Assembly (NCBI GenBank): GCA_910575695.1
Contig: CAJTGJ010000002.1
Coordinates: 124,001-188,000 of the forward strand
DNA: 64,000 nt
Origin: Oscillospiraceae bacterium
GTDB lineage: Bacteria; Bacillota; Clostridia; Oscillospirales; Oscillospiraceae
Reading direction: 5' to 3'
Made by a program: the position numbers and the translations under genes. A model generated the notes under the pieces. That model was not told the origin of the DNA. It did not search any database and saw nothing but the letters and a program-made list of their open reading frames with translations. Within the stretch, counting starts at the first letter, position 1. Every line of letters begins with the position of its first letter. Shown here in pieces: positions 22,918-33,322 of the stretch.

Positions 22918-25221
22918 CTACAGCGGCCAGCTGGGGAACCAGCGCAGGAAGTACGTGGCATACCAGGTGGGAACATACAGCCCGATCAGCTCCGGATAGA
23001 AGATGGCGTACAGCCCCGTTACGCACCCGGTGAAGCCGTAGACCGCCAGCTTGTACCCTTTCCGTTTCCGGGCCATCATATCGTCCATCAGATAGGCGAT
23101 GGCGAAGCACAAGAACAGCACGGTGGGGAAATAGTGGTAGGCGAACAGGATCCGTCCGATGGGCATCCAGGGGATGAACTGGGACAGCAGGGCGATCAGG
23201 ATGAACAGGCCCTTGCCGCATTTCCGCCGCACGGTCTGAACGGCCACCGCGAAGAAGGCCAGCAGGCCCGTCCAGGACACCAGGGGATTGTTAAAGGAGG
23301 CAAACAGGCTTTTCATCCCGGGCACGTCCAGGTCCCGGTAGTACAGGATGGGCCGTCCGTCGAAAATCCATTGGTACCAGTAGGAGGCATAGGGATGGGG
23401 GGTGTGGACGCCCTGGTGGTAGGTGAACATAAAGTGCTGGTTTTTCAGCATGATGTCCACCGGGTTGGCGCTGTCGCCGGGGATGGCCTTGAAAAAGCCG
23501 TCAATGTGGTCGATGAGGCCGGGGGTCTTGCCCTCCGCCGCCAGGGTTTCGGCGACGCCCTCCATGTACTCGGGCATACGGTCCAGGTGGACAGGAAGCT
23601 GGGTAAAGAGCCAGGTCAGGGATTCCTGAGCCATTCCCACAAAGCCGCCGGTGTTGCCCTTGGCGGCGGCGTAGGGGAAATAGGACATGGTGTAAACACA
23701 GACGGGAATCAGAACGAAGAATATGACGGAAAGGCCAATGGTGCCCCAGACGTGGATGGTGAAGGAGGGGACGCGGGGAGGCTCCCAGGGGGGCGGGGCC
23801 TCCTGGAACATGGCCTCCATCACATCCGCCCGCACCTCCGGCGGCGCGGGCTGTGCGCGGGCCTGGAGCTCCGCCTCCCGCCAGTCCCCGGCCTTGAAGA
23901 TCATGCCCAGCAGCCACAGCAGCGCCAGCCCCGCCCCGGCGTACACCACCGTCCATTTGGACGCGCAGCCGATCCCCCAGAACAGGCCGCTGAGGAACAG
24001 GGGCAGGATGTACCACCGCAGCTTTTTCCCAGCGGGGACGGCCAGCCAGCGGTACATGAAGTAGTACGAAACCAGAATGAAGAACACGCCGTAGGTGTCG
24101 ATGGTGGCGATGCGGGTCTGGACCAGGTGCATGAAGTCGAAGGTGAACAGGGCCGTGCCGCACAGGGCCACCGGGGTTTTGCCAAACAGGTTTTTCAGGA
24201 ACACGTAGAGTATGGGCGCCATCAGCACACCAAACAGGGTGCCCATGAACCGCCAGCCAGCGGGGACCATGCCGAATATGGCGATGCCGATGGAGAGGAT
24301 CAGCTTGCCCAGGGGAGGGTGGGATACCTCGTAGGGATACACGTTGTTCAGGTGCTCCAGCGCCGTGCGGGGGTGGTAGATCTCGTCGAAATAGGACGAG
24401 TTCATATAGGTGGCCTTATCGGCCCACAGGCTGTGCTCGTCAAACAGGGCCTGGATGCCCTCGTCCACCTGGTCGGGGACGGACAGGGGCGTCCCACCGT
24501 TCCACAGGGCCAGCTCGGACAGCCACAGCCCCTCCTCCCGGGGGGCGCTGGCGGCGGTGAGGCGGAACCGGGAGGCAGTGATGGGCCCTATGGGGTCGCT
24601 GTCCAGATTTTCGTTGTCCGTTGTCATCTCCAGGCCGTTCTGGTCCACGTTGGACGTGAGGTCCAGCACGTGCCATTTGAACAGGGAATTATAGGGCTGT
24701 TCCGGCCGGATGCTCTGCCATGTCCCATCCTCCGTCTCCCATTCCAGGGTGTAGTACCCGGTGCCCAGGGAAGTATAGAGGGAAACCGTGTCCACCGTCA
24801 CGGGCTGGTCGTAGGAGAACTCAAAGCTGTCCCCCTGCTGGAACTTCACCCCGCTCTGGGGGACCTGGCGGCTGCCCAGCTGGAAAAAGGCGGTGAGGGC
24901 GTATACCGCTGTCAGCGCCAGGATGGGCGCGATATCCCGTTTTTCCATGGGATGGCAGGGCAGGGTGAGGGTCAGGCGGCGGGGTTTGGACGATTCCTCC
25001 GCCATGGCAATCCACTCCAGGCTGCGGGGGCGGGGGCGCAGGCAGTACCAGTAATAGCCGAAAAAGGCCCCGCAGACCAGTATGCCCAGGATGGCCAGCA
25101 GAAACGCGGGGGACAGGTTGGTGAAAAACCAGGTGACGCCTTTTCGCGCCGCCTCCCAGAGGGAGGGCCGGGGGCTCTCCAGGGGGGCGGCGGAGGCGGT
25201 CAAGGCAAGGATAGGTATCAT
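22918..25221 (-). CDS. Dolichyl-phosphate-mannose--protein mannosyltransferase family (PMT) membrane protein
   Basis: 767 aa GT39-like glycosyltransferase. Seen: an N-terminal hydrophobic segment (about 35-58), a second at about 97-115, then an extracellular beta-rich insert (about 120-265; FQQGDSFEFSYDQPVTVDTVSLYTSLGTG resembles a discoidin/F5-8-type fold), followed by YFDEIYHPRTA with the Asp-Glu pair needed by PMTs and SHPPLGK, then many membrane spans. It should transfer a sugar from a polyprenyl-phosphate to an extracytoplasmic protein. GGAGGT precedes the ATG. No polyprenyl-phosphate-mannose synthase gene is in the window. Confidence 0.88.
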   Translation of the reverse strand: MIPILALTASAAPLESPRPSLWEAARKGVTWFFTNLSPAFLLAILGILVCGAFFGYYWYCLRPRPRSLEWIAMAEESSKPRRLTLTLPCHPMEKRDIAPILALTAVYALTAFFQLGSRQVPQSGVKFQQGDSFEFSYDQPVTVDTVSLYTSLGTGYYTLEWETEDGTWQSIRPEQPYNSLFKWHVLDLTSNVDQNGLEMTTDNENLDSDPIGPITASRFRLTAASAPREEGLWLSELALWNGGTPLSVPDQVDEGIQALFDEHSLWADKATYMNSSYFDEIYHPRTALEHLNNVYPYEVSHPPLGKLILSIGIAIFGMVPAGWRFMGTLFGVLMAPILYVFLKNLFGKTPVALCGTALFTFDFMHLVQTRIATIDTYGVFFILVSYYFMYRWLAVPAGKKLRWYILPLFLSGLFWGIGCASKWTVVYAGAGLALLWLLGMIFKAGDWREAELQARAQPAPPEVRADVMEAMFQEAPPPWEPPRVPSFTIHVWGTIGLSVIFFVLIPVCVYTMSYFPYAAAKGNTGGFVGMAQESLTWLFTQLPVHLDRMPEYMEGVAETLAAEGKTPGLIDHIDGFFKAIPGDSANPVDIMLKNQHFMFTYHQGVHTPHPYASYWYQWIFDGRPILYYRDLDVPGMKSLFASFNNPLVSWTGLLAFFAVAVQTVRRKCGKGLFILIALLSQFIPWMPIGRILFAYHYFPTVLFLCFAIAYLMDDMMARKRKGYKLAVYGFTGCVTGLYAIFYPELIGLYVPTWYATYFLRWFPSWPL

Positions 25222-25424
25222 TGTGACCTCCGATGACGCGCGGTGCGCAGATGTTGATGCATTTTCATATCATACTACGATTGGAGCGGAAAAGAAAGCC
25301 CTTTTTCACGGACTTGCATGGAAAGGTGCAACAGCGGGCTGTCAGCAATCCCGAAAGCGGTGTGCGAAAATGGGGCGGATTTTTCGCGGGTCGAACCATT
25401 CACATTTAATTTACAACTTGGGGA

Positions 25425-25453
25425 TTGACAATTAAAGGGGGTGGTGGTACATT
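25425..25453 (+). promoter_or_regulatory. Sigma-A promoter of the hrcA-grpE-dnaK-dnaJ operon
   Basis: TTGACA (25425-25430), 17-nt spacer, TACATT (25448-25453). The start point falls at the edge of the CIRCE operator, so HrcA binding would block initiation. Confidence 0.82.
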
Positions 25454-25457
25454 ATCT

Positions 25458-25484
25458 TTAGCACTCCGAAAGGATGAGTGCTAA
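25458..25484 (+). promoter_or_regulatory. CIRCE operator
   Basis: TTAGCACTC-N9-GAGTGCTAA, an exact match to the consensus HrcA-binding inverted repeat. It lies between the promoter and hrcA, making the operon heat-inducible and autoregulated. Confidence 0.97.
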
Positions 25485-25508
25485 AACCCGCGGAGGGGAG
25501 GCGGTCCA

Positions 25509-26573
25509 TTGGAACTGACCGAGCGCAAGAAGAAAATTTTGCGGGCCGTGGTGGAAAGCTACATTCAGACGGCGGAGCCGGTGGGCTCCAAGGCGCTGGC
25601 GGGGCTGGCGGGGCTGAACGTGTCCTCCGCCACCATCCGCAACGAGCTGGCCGACCTGACGGAGCAGGGCTATCTGGAACAGCCCCACACCTCCGCCGGA
25701 CGGATTCCCTCCCCCAGGGGCTACCGGCTGTATGTCAATGAGCTGATGGAGGAACAGCGGCTGAGCCTGGAGGAGACACGCCAGATCAACGAGGCCCTCC
25801 ATCTGAAAATGAAGGAGCTGGACAACGTCATCAACCAGGCGGGGCGCATGGTGTCCCAGCTCACCAATTACCCCGCCTTCGCGCTGGCGGAGGGCTCCCG
25901 GCGGCTGGCCATCAAGCGGTTCGACCTGATCCTGGTGGACAGCGCGTCCTTTATCGCCGTGGTGATGACGGACAGCAGCGTGGTAAAAAACAAGCTGTTC
26001 CGCCTGCCCGCCGATTTGTCCGAGCCCCAGCTCCAGCTTTTGACCACCCTGCTCAACACCGCGTTCGTGGGCAAGACCCTGGATCAGCTCACCCCGGAGC
26101 TGATGCGGGTGGCGGAGCACGCGGCGGGGAACTCCTACGGATTGATCTCCCTGGTGGTGTCCTTTGCCATGGAGGTGCTGGACAGCCTGGAAAACAGTCC
26201 CGTATACACCGCCGGGGCCAGCCACATCCTGGACCACCCCGAGTACCAGGACCTGGGCAAGGCCCAGAAGCTGATGAGCTATCTGTCGGAGGACCGCTCC
26301 CTGGCCCAGGCGCTGGCCCTGCCCGCCCTGGACGGGGACGACACCAGGATTTTGATCGGCCCGGAAAATGTGGCCGACGAGCTGAAGGACACCAGCGTGG
26401 TGCTGGCAAGCTATGACATCGGGGACGGCATGAAGGGGGTCATCGGCGTGGTAGGCCCCACCCGGATGGATTACGCAAAGGTCGCCGCCAAGCTGTCCTA
26501 TGTGGCGGACGGCCTGTCCAAGCTGTTCGGGCAGCCGGAGCTGCCCCCCGGTACGCCGGAAAAGGAGGAATAA
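25509..26573 (+). CDS. hrcA: Heat-inducible transcription repressor HrcA
   Basis: 354 aa. The N-terminal winged helix (ILRAVVESYIQTAEPVGSKAL, SSATIRNELADLTEQGYLEQPHTSAGRIPS) is highly typical; the rest is the GAF-like and dimerisation region. HrcA binds CIRCE with help from GroEL. Start is TTG at 25509 with GGAGG seven bases upstream. First gene of the chaperone operon; grpE follows after 6 nt. Confidence 0.96.
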   Translation: MELTERKKKILRAVVESYIQTAEPVGSKALAGLAGLNVSSATIRNELADLTEQGYLEQPHTSAGRIPSPRGYRLYVNELMEEQRLSLEETRQINEALHLKMKELDNVINQAGRMVSQLTNYPAFALAEGSRRLAIKRFDLILVDSASFIAVVMTDSSVVKNKLFRLPADLSEPQLQLLTTLLNTAFVGKTLDQLTPELMRVAEHAAGNSYGLISLVVSFAMEVLDSLENSPVYTAGASHILDHPEYQDLGKAQKLMSYLSEDRSLAQALALPALDGDDTRILIGPENVADELKDTSVVLASYDIGDGMKGVIGVVGPTRMDYAKVAAKLSYVADGLSKLFGQPELPPGTPEKEE

Positions 26574-26579
26574 ACGCCC

Positions 26580-27149
26580 ATGGCTAAGAACAAGAAAAAA
26601 GAAAACCCCGTCCCGGAGGACGTGCAGGAGGAAGCCGCCGAGACCCCTGAGCAGATGGCCTCGGAAGCGGCGCAGACCGCTGAGGCCGCTGAGGCCCCGG
26701 AGGCGGCGGAAAAGCCCCAGGAGGACCAGGGCCAGCTGCTGGCGGAGGCGGCGGACAAATACCTGCGCCTGGCGGCGGAGTACGACAACTACCGCAAGCG
26801 CACCGCAAAGGAGAAGGACAGCGCCTGGATCGAGGCCAAGGCCCAGACCGTGGCGGCGTTCCTCCCGGTGTACGACAACCTGGAGCGGGCGCTGAAGCAG
26901 GACACCGCAGACGAGGCGTACAAGAAGGGCGTGGAGATGACCATGAAGGGCCTCCAGGACGCCCTCGCCGCCCTGGGGGTGGAGATGATCCCCGCCCTGG
27001 GGGAGGTCTTCGACCCCAACCGGCACAACGCCGTCATGCACGTGGACGACCCGGAGGCCGGGGAGAGCACCGTCGTGGAGGTCTTCCAGCAGGGCTTTAT
27101 CTGCGGAGAGAAGGTCATCCGGTTCGCCATGGTCAAGGTGGCGAATTGA
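26580..27149 (+). CDS. grpE: Nucleotide exchange factor GrpE
   Basis: 189 aa. Releases ADP from DnaK. An acidic, low-complexity N-terminus (1-50, Glu/Ala/Pro-rich) precedes the long coiled-coil helix (LAEAADKYLRLAAEYDNYRKRTAKEK) and the beta-domain ending with GFICGEKVIRFAMVKVAN. Placed between hrcA and dnaK. Confidence 0.96.
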   Translation: MAKNKKKENPVPEDVQEEAAETPEQMASEAAQTAEAAEAPEAAEKPQEDQGQLLAEAADKYLRLAAEYDNYRKRTAKEKDSAWIEAKAQTVAAFLPVYDNLERALKQDTADEAYKKGVEMTMKGLQDALAALGVEMIPALGEVFDPNRHNAVMHVDDPEAGESTVVEVFQQGFICGEKVIRFAMVKVAN

Positions 27150-27243
27150 ACCGCCTGTCCGCCGGGGGCGGCATCCCCCGCGAATCGCGTTTTCCAATTT
27201 CACATTGTTAAAATACACTTTCATATAACAGGAGGAAATCATC

Positions 27244-29094
<1,851 letters not shown>

Positions 29095-29164
29095 GCGGCT
29101 GACCGTTCAAAGGGACAGCGGGGCGCAATGCCCCGCCGTTTCCCGCGTAAAGAGGTGATCCAGT

Positions 29165-30316
29165 TTGGCAGATCAAAAACGAGATTATTATGAAGTGTTA
29201 GGGGTGGCCAAAACCGCTTCCGAGGACGAGCTGAAAAAAGCCTACCGGAAGCTGGCCAAGCAGTACCACCCGGACATGAACCCCGGCAACGCCGAGGCGG
29301 AGGCAAAGTTCAAGGAGATCAACGAGGCCTACGAGGTGCTGTCCGACAAGGACAAGCGGGCCAAGTACGACCAGTTCGGCCACGCGGGGGTGGACCCCAA
29401 TTTCGGCGGCGGCGGCTTCGGCGGCTTCGATATGGGGGACATCGACCTGGGGGACATTTTCGGCTCCTTCTTCGGCGGCGGCTTCGGGGGCTTCGGCGGA
29501 CAGCGCCGGGCCGACCCCAACGCCCCCCAGCGGGGCTCCTCCCTCCGGGCCAGCATCACCATCTCTTTCGCCGAGGCCATGACCGGGTGCGAAAAGGAGC
29601 TGTCCCTCACCCGCACCGAGAGCTGTGACACCTGCCGGGGCACCGGCTGCGCCCCCGGCACCACCGCCGAAGTGTGCTCCGAGTGCCGGGGCACCGGCCA
29701 GGTGCGCATACAGCGGGGGGGCGGCGGCTTCGCGTTCAGCTCCTCCGCGCCCTGCTCCAGGTGCCGGGGCAGCGGCAAGATCATCCACCAGCCCTGTACC
29801 GACTGCCGGGGGGCGGGGCAGATCCGCCGCCAGCGGAAGATCAAGGTGCGGGTGCCCGCGGGCATCGACCACGGGCAGACCATCTCCATGCGGGGCCAGG
29901 GCAACGGCGGCCTGAACGGCGGCCCTGCCGGGGACCTGCTGGTGGTGGTGGCGGTCACCGCCGACCCCAGGTTCGAGCGGGATGGGAACGATCTGTATTC
30001 CCAGCGGCAGGTGAGCTTTACACAGGCGGCTCTGGGCGGGTCGCTGGAGATCGAGACCATCGACGGCAAGGTGAAGTACGATCTGCCCGCCGGGACGCAG
30101 CCCGGATTCACCTTCCGCCTGCGGGGGAAGGGCGCGCCCAGCGTCAGCGGCCGGGGCCGGGGCGACCAGTACGTCACCGTCCAGATCCAGGTGCCCACAA
30201 ATCTGACGGGACAGCAGAAGGACGCCCTGCTGGCCTACGCCGAGGCCATGGGGGAGGGGAATCCCGCCCCTACGCCGGTGAAGGACTTCTTCAAAAAGAA
30301 GAAAAAGGACAAATAA
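29165..30316 (+). CDS. dnaJ: Molecular chaperone DnaJ (Hsp40, type I)
   Basis: 383 aa. J domain with HPD (QYHPDMNPG), a Gly/Phe-rich linker ([12 protein letters not shown]), four CxxCxGxG-type zinc repeats ([32 protein letters not shown]) and the C-terminal substrate-binding domains. The last repeat has Ala in place of the usual first Gly residue pattern, a minor change. Start is TTG at 29165 with the extended ribosome site GAGGTGATC three bases before it. Confidence 0.97.
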   Translation: MADQKRDYYEVLGVAKTASEDELKKAYRKLAKQYHPDMNPGNAEAEAKFKEINEAYEVLSDKDKRAKYDQFGHAGVDPNFGGGGFGGFDMGDIDLGDIFGSFFGGGFGGFGGQRRADPNAPQRGSSLRASITISFAEAMTGCEKELSLTRTESCDTCRGTGCAPGTTAEVCSECRGTGQVRIQRGGGGFAFSSSAPCSRCRGSGKIIHQPCTDCRGAGQIRRQRKIKVRVPAGIDHGQTISMRGQGNGGLNGGPAGDLLVVVAVTADPRFERDGNDLYSQRQVSFTQAALGGSLEIETIDGKVKYDLPAGTQPGFTFRLRGKGAPSVSGRGRGDQYVTVQIQVPTNLTGQQKDALLAYAEAMGEGNPAPTPVKDFFKKKKKDK

Positions 30317-30317
30317 A

Positions 30318-30355
30318 AAAGAGGGCGGAAGCGGCTGGCTTCCGTCCTCTTTGTC
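30318..30355. terminator. Terminator after dnaJ
   Basis: GAGGGCGGAAGC and GCTTCCGTCCTC pair (one G-U) around loop GGCTG, with A-run before and T-run after; it ends the chaperone operon and the convergent minus-strand gene. Confidence 0.88.
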
Positions 30356-30789
30356 TATTTCCTCGGCTCGTCCAGCGCCCAGGGCAGGGTGAAATAGAAA
30401 TAAAATCCTACATCAAAATGAGGCTCCGGAAAGTCGGGCGCACCGTAGGGATAGGGCTCGTGGTGGCACCAAGCATTGCCTCCCTCCCAAGGGACGGAGC
30501 TGGTTTCATCCCCGGCGAGTATGTTCCCCGCGACGCGATAGCTGAACTCGTAGAGATACCCGGCCTTAGAGTTGTACATCATACACACATAGGTGGCCTT
30601 CGCGGGCGGGATGCCCAGCTTGTCCAGAAGCTCCAGCACCGGGGCGGGCAGGGCCCTGGCATGGGCCAGCTTCAAAAAGTTCCGGCAGTCGCCGCAGTCA
30701 CAGCCCCACTCGTCCGCCTGGGTGTACCAGGCCCGGGTGGCCGCTTCGTCTATCTCAACCCGGAAGCCGAAAAAGTCATATTTGGTCAT
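30355..30789 (-). CDS. Conserved hypothetical protein with a CxCxxC motif
   Basis: 144 aa, not recognised as a named family. Seen: DFFGFRVEIDE at the start, the cysteine cluster WGCDCGDCRNF at about 28-38 that might bind metal, VCMMYNSKAGYLYEFSYRVAGN, and a C-terminal aromatic FDVGFYFYFTLPW. No signal peptide or membrane helix. It is preceded 36 nt upstream by another unknown gene on the same strand, so they may be co-transcribed. Confidence 0.7.
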   Translation of the reverse strand: MTKYDFFGFRVEIDEAATRAWYTQADEWGCDCGDCRNFLKLAHARALPAPVLELLDKLGIPPAKATYVCMMYNSKAGYLYEFSYRVAGNILAGDETSSVPWEGGNAWCHHEPYPYGAPDFPEPHFDVGFYFYFTLPWALDEPRK

Positions 30790-30825
30790 GGCGGGTCCGC
30801 TCCTTTCTCAAAAAAGGGGCCGCGC

Positions 30826-31233
30826 TCAGCAGTCCACGGTGATGTTGTCCGTTCCGTGGGCCTCAAACTCGTCGATATAGGCGTCGATGCGCTGGGTCAG
30901 CTCGTCGTAGTTGGTCTCGTCGATGGGTACGTCGTCCATGTCCCGGCGGGCCAGGTCCTCCGCCAGGATCTCAAAGAACACGTTGTTCTCATACTCCATG
31001 ATGGCCTCGTGGATGCCGCCCTCGGCAAAGGCCCGGGAGGGGATCACTTCCCCCTGATAGGTCTCCGCCAGGGTGGGCATACCCTCCCGGGCGGCCCGGG
31101 CGAACAGCAGGCTTTCCACCTCGTCGTAGTCCTTGAAACGGTCCTCGCCCCGGGTGGAGTTGAGAATCCAGTTCCCGATGTATACCAGATCAAGCAGCCG
31201 GCGCAGCTGCTTGCGAGTCAGCTCCAATTCCAT
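30826..31233 (-). CDS. Hypothetical acidic protein
   Basis: 135 aa, rich in Glu and Asp, mostly helical in appearance (LTRKQLRRLLDLVYIGNWILNSTR at the N-terminus). No catalytic motif recognised. Function unknown. It has a clear promoter 60-90 nt upstream and is the first gene of a two-gene minus-strand unit. Confidence 0.72.
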   Translation of the reverse strand: MELELTRKQLRRLLDLVYIGNWILNSTRGEDRFKDYDEVESLLFARAAREGMPTLAETYQGEVIPSRAFAEGGIHEAIMEYENNVFFEILAEDLARRDMDDVPIDETNYDELTQRIDAYIDEFEAHGTDNITVDC

Positions 31234-31295
31234 TCATCAGCCCTCCTTCGGCTAATCGGTTGCTTGGGCGCGGAGCGCCTTTTCGTCCCCTCTAT

Positions 31296-31323
31296 TTTAT
31301 ACATCCTCCCCCCCATTTGTCAA
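31296..31323 (-). promoter_or_regulatory. Promoter of the 31.2-kb hypothetical gene pair
   Basis: On the minus strand TTGACA (31323-31318), 16-nt spacer, TATAAA (31301-31296, within TATAAAAT). The spacer is a G-run. Between here and the divergent SSB-like gene a CCCGCCC/GGGCGG hairpin (about 31369-31385) is visible; no clear promoter for the SSB-like gene was found. Confidence 0.7.
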
Positions 31324-31465
31324 TGGGCATAGTTGGGATGCCTCTCCCAGAACGGGTTTTCCCGCCCTTCGGGCGGAAAAAAGACCGAAATGGGAATGGG
31401 CATACTCGGGGCATGGCCCGCATATATTGAACAAGCCTGACACGAGACAACGGAGTGTGATACCA

Positions 31466-32104
31466 ATGGATGAATTCAGAGGGGAAAACAAAATCGTGCT
31501 GCGGGGGCAGCTGGCAGGACAGCCCGCCCTCTCCCACAAAAACCACGGGGTGGATTATTACGTCGTCCCGCTGCGGGTGCCCCGGCTGTCCGGGGTGGAC
31601 GACGTGGTAAACCTGCTCACCAGCAGCCCCGACCCGGACCTGTGGACCCAGGGACAGTGGGTGGATGTGGAGGGGGAGGTGCGCTCCTACAACAACCGCT
31701 CGGGCGCCGGCAGCAAGCTGGTGATCACCGTGCTGGTGCGCTCCGCCCGGCCCGGGGAGGCGGAGGAGGGGGAAAACCGCCTGCTGCTGGCCGGTGCGCT
31801 GTGCCGCAAGCCGGCGGTCCGGCGCACCCCTTTGGGCAGGGAGATCTGCGACCTGCTGCTGGCGGTGAACCGTCCCTACGGGCGGGCGGATTACTTACCC
31901 TGTATCGCGTGGGGATCCCTGGCCGCGCACTGCGGCGGGCTGGACGTGGGGGATAAGCTGCGCCTGGAGGGGCGCCTGCAGAGCCGCCAGTACCACAAGC
32001 TCATCGACGGCGAGCAGGTGGAGCGGACGGCCTTTGAGATCTCGGTGATGAATCTGCTTGACAGCGCGGAGCAGGCGTCTGCGAGGGAGCCTGGAGCGGA
32101 GTGA
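31466..32104 (+). CDS. Tandem OB-fold single-stranded DNA-binding-like protein
   Basis: 212 aa with two SSB-like halves. The first (about 1-98) has NKIVLRGQLAGQPALSHKNHGVDYYVVPLRVPR and GQWVDVEGEVRSYNN; the second (about 102-195) has NRLLLAGALCRKPAVRRTPLGREICDLLLAVNR, YLPCIAWGSLA and GDKLRLEGRLQSRQY, the usual SSB order. It lacks the acidic DDDIPF-type tail of replicative SSB, so it is probably an accessory protein. The ATG at 31466 is chosen by GGAG. The C-terminal about 12 residues fall in a repeat-like, GC-skewed stretch running past the stop. Confidence 0.8.
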   Translation: MDEFRGENKIVLRGQLAGQPALSHKNHGVDYYVVPLRVPRLSGVDDVVNLLTSSPDPDLWTQGQWVDVEGEVRSYNNRSGAGSKLVITVLVRSARPGEAEEGENRLLLAGALCRKPAVRRTPLGREICDLLLAVNRPYGRADYLPCIAWGSLAAHCGGLDVGDKLRLEGRLQSRQYHKLIDGEQVERTAFEISVMNLLDSAEQASAREPGAE

Positions 32105-32209
32105 GGCCGAGCGCAGGGGCGCTGTGCGCCCCGGAGACCAGGCCGAATCGGAGTGAAAGCGACCGAGCGGTCAGACGTCTGCGCAGCGTGAGTAGGATAG
32201 CGCGGAGCC
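32076..32209. repeat. Short-repeat-rich stretch downstream of the SSB-like gene
   Basis: Copies of a GGAGTGA...GAGCG motif recur (GCGGAGTGAGGCCGAGCG, TCGGAGTGAAAGCGACCGAGCG) together with a GGGGCGC/GCGCCCC hairpin (32116-32132). It encodes the end of the SSB-like protein and fills the gap to the uracil-DNA glycosylase gene. No gene or T-run terminator is seen. Confidence 0.5.
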
Positions 32210-32785
32210 TTAATCCCCGTAAACCTCCGGACAAATCTCCCGGATCTTCGCCCGGATGGAGCGCAGGTCGGCAAAGGTGTCCGGCTTCTTGGTGGGGTCC
32301 CGGAGCAGGGCGGCGGGGTGGTAGATGGCGGTGTAGAACACGCCGTCCTTTTCCACCCACTGGCCGTGTTCCCTGGTGATGCGGTACTTGGGGTCGATGA
32401 GCCGCATGGCGGCAATCCGGCCCAGGCACACGATGATCCTGGGCCGGAGCAGCTCCAGCTGCTCCCACAGGTAGCCGATGCAGGCGTCCTGCTCGGTGTT
32501 CAGCGGGTCGCGGTTTTTGGGCGGGCGGCACTTGACGATGTTGGTGATGTAGAAGTTTTTCTCCCGGCTCAGGTCCACCAGGGACAGCATTTCGTCCAGG
32601 AGCTGTCCGCCCCGGCCCACGAAGGGCTCGCCCTGGAGGTCCTCGTTTTCACCGGGGCCCTCCCCGATGAACAGGATCTTGGCGTCCCGGGGGCCTTTGC
32701 CGAATACCACGTTGGTGCGGGTGTCCGCCAGGGCGCATTTCTGGCAGGAGAGACAGCGGCGCTCTAATTCTTCCCAGTTTGTCAT
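32210..32785 (-). CDS. Uracil-DNA glycosylase, family 4 (iron-sulfur type)
   Basis: 191 aa. Excises uracil from DNA. Seen: N-terminal Cys cluster CLSCQKC (11-17), motif 1 GEGPGENED, FVGRGGQLL, then NIVKCRPPKNRDP and DAC supplying the remaining Fe-S ligands, and motif 3 HPAALLRDP near the C-terminus. The ATG at 32785 has GGAGGA at eight bases; an in-frame start farther upstream is rejected for lack of one. A TATAAT with upstream TGG lies at 32819-32824 and likely serves as an extended -10 promoter. Confidence 0.92.
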   Translation of the reverse strand: MTNWEELERRCLSCQKCALADTRTNVVFGKGPRDAKILFIGEGPGENEDLQGEPFVGRGGQLLDEMLSLVDLSREKNFYITNIVKCRPPKNRDPLNTEQDACIGYLWEQLELLRPRIIVCLGRIAAMRLIDPKYRITREHGQWVEKDGVFYTAIYHPAALLRDPTKKPDTFADLRSIRAKIREICPEVYGD

Positions 32786-32965
32786 GGGTGCATTCCTCCA
32801 TAATTTGATGCTTTGGAAATTATACCACAAAGCCTCCGGGGTTTCTACGGTAAGTTTGGGACATGGAAATGAATTTTTGCCGCTTCAACCCTGCCAGGGG
32901 CGCGCAATGCGCGGCCCCGCGCCGGCCTTTCCCCGGGAATTGGGTTCACTGTGGAAAAATTGTTG

Positions 32966-32994
32966 TTGACAACCCGGGAAAAAGGGTGTAAAAT
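32966..32994 (+). promoter_or_regulatory. Sigma-A promoter of the T-box/aspS-gatCAB operon
   Basis: TTGACA (32966-32971), 17-nt spacer, TAAAAT (32989-32994). The start point is near 33001, at the 5' edge of the T-box. Confidence 0.88.
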
Positions 32995-33000
32995 CCCTGT

Positions 33001-33282
33001 AACAAGTGAAAGCGATAAAGGCATCGACGAAGACCGCCCCTCACGGCGTCCGACAGAGAACGCGGGCCACCGACTGAAAGCCCGCCCCGGAAAGACGAGA
33101 TGGCGCAACGCTTCCGAGCCGATGGTTCGAACCTCCAAGGAAGGGGGCGTAGGGCCGTCCGTCCTCCCCACGTTACCGGGGCTCGAAAGAGGCTCCTTGC
33201 TGGAGGGGCAACGCGGGTGGTACCGCGGAATTTATGTTGATTCCGTCCCGGACTGTATATTTGTACAGTCCGGGATTTTTTG
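33001..33282 (+). promoter_or_regulatory. T-box riboswitch, probable Asp (GAC) specifier
   Basis: The leader has the T-box landmarks: AG-bulge motif CAGAGA (about 33053-33058), distal loop with CTGAAAG, the GCGGGC/GCCCGC apical stem, and the T-box sequence GGGTGGTACCGCG (33215-33227). On the 3' side of stem I the loop after CGGA reads AAGACGA, giving GAC (Asp) as the likely specifier at 33094-33096. It would sense uncharged tRNA-Asp and allow read-through into aspS-gatCAB. The specifier call depends on my manual fold. Confidence 0.88.
33247..33282 (+). terminator. T-box terminator
   Basis: CCCGGACTGTA (33247-33257) and TACAGTCCGGG (33264-33274) form an 11-bp stem followed by ATTTTTT. It ends 40 nt before the aspS start codon. 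Confidence 0.9.
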
Positions 33283-33322
33283 TTTCCACTTGGCAAAATC
33301 ACATGGAAAGGCGTGAAATGTT

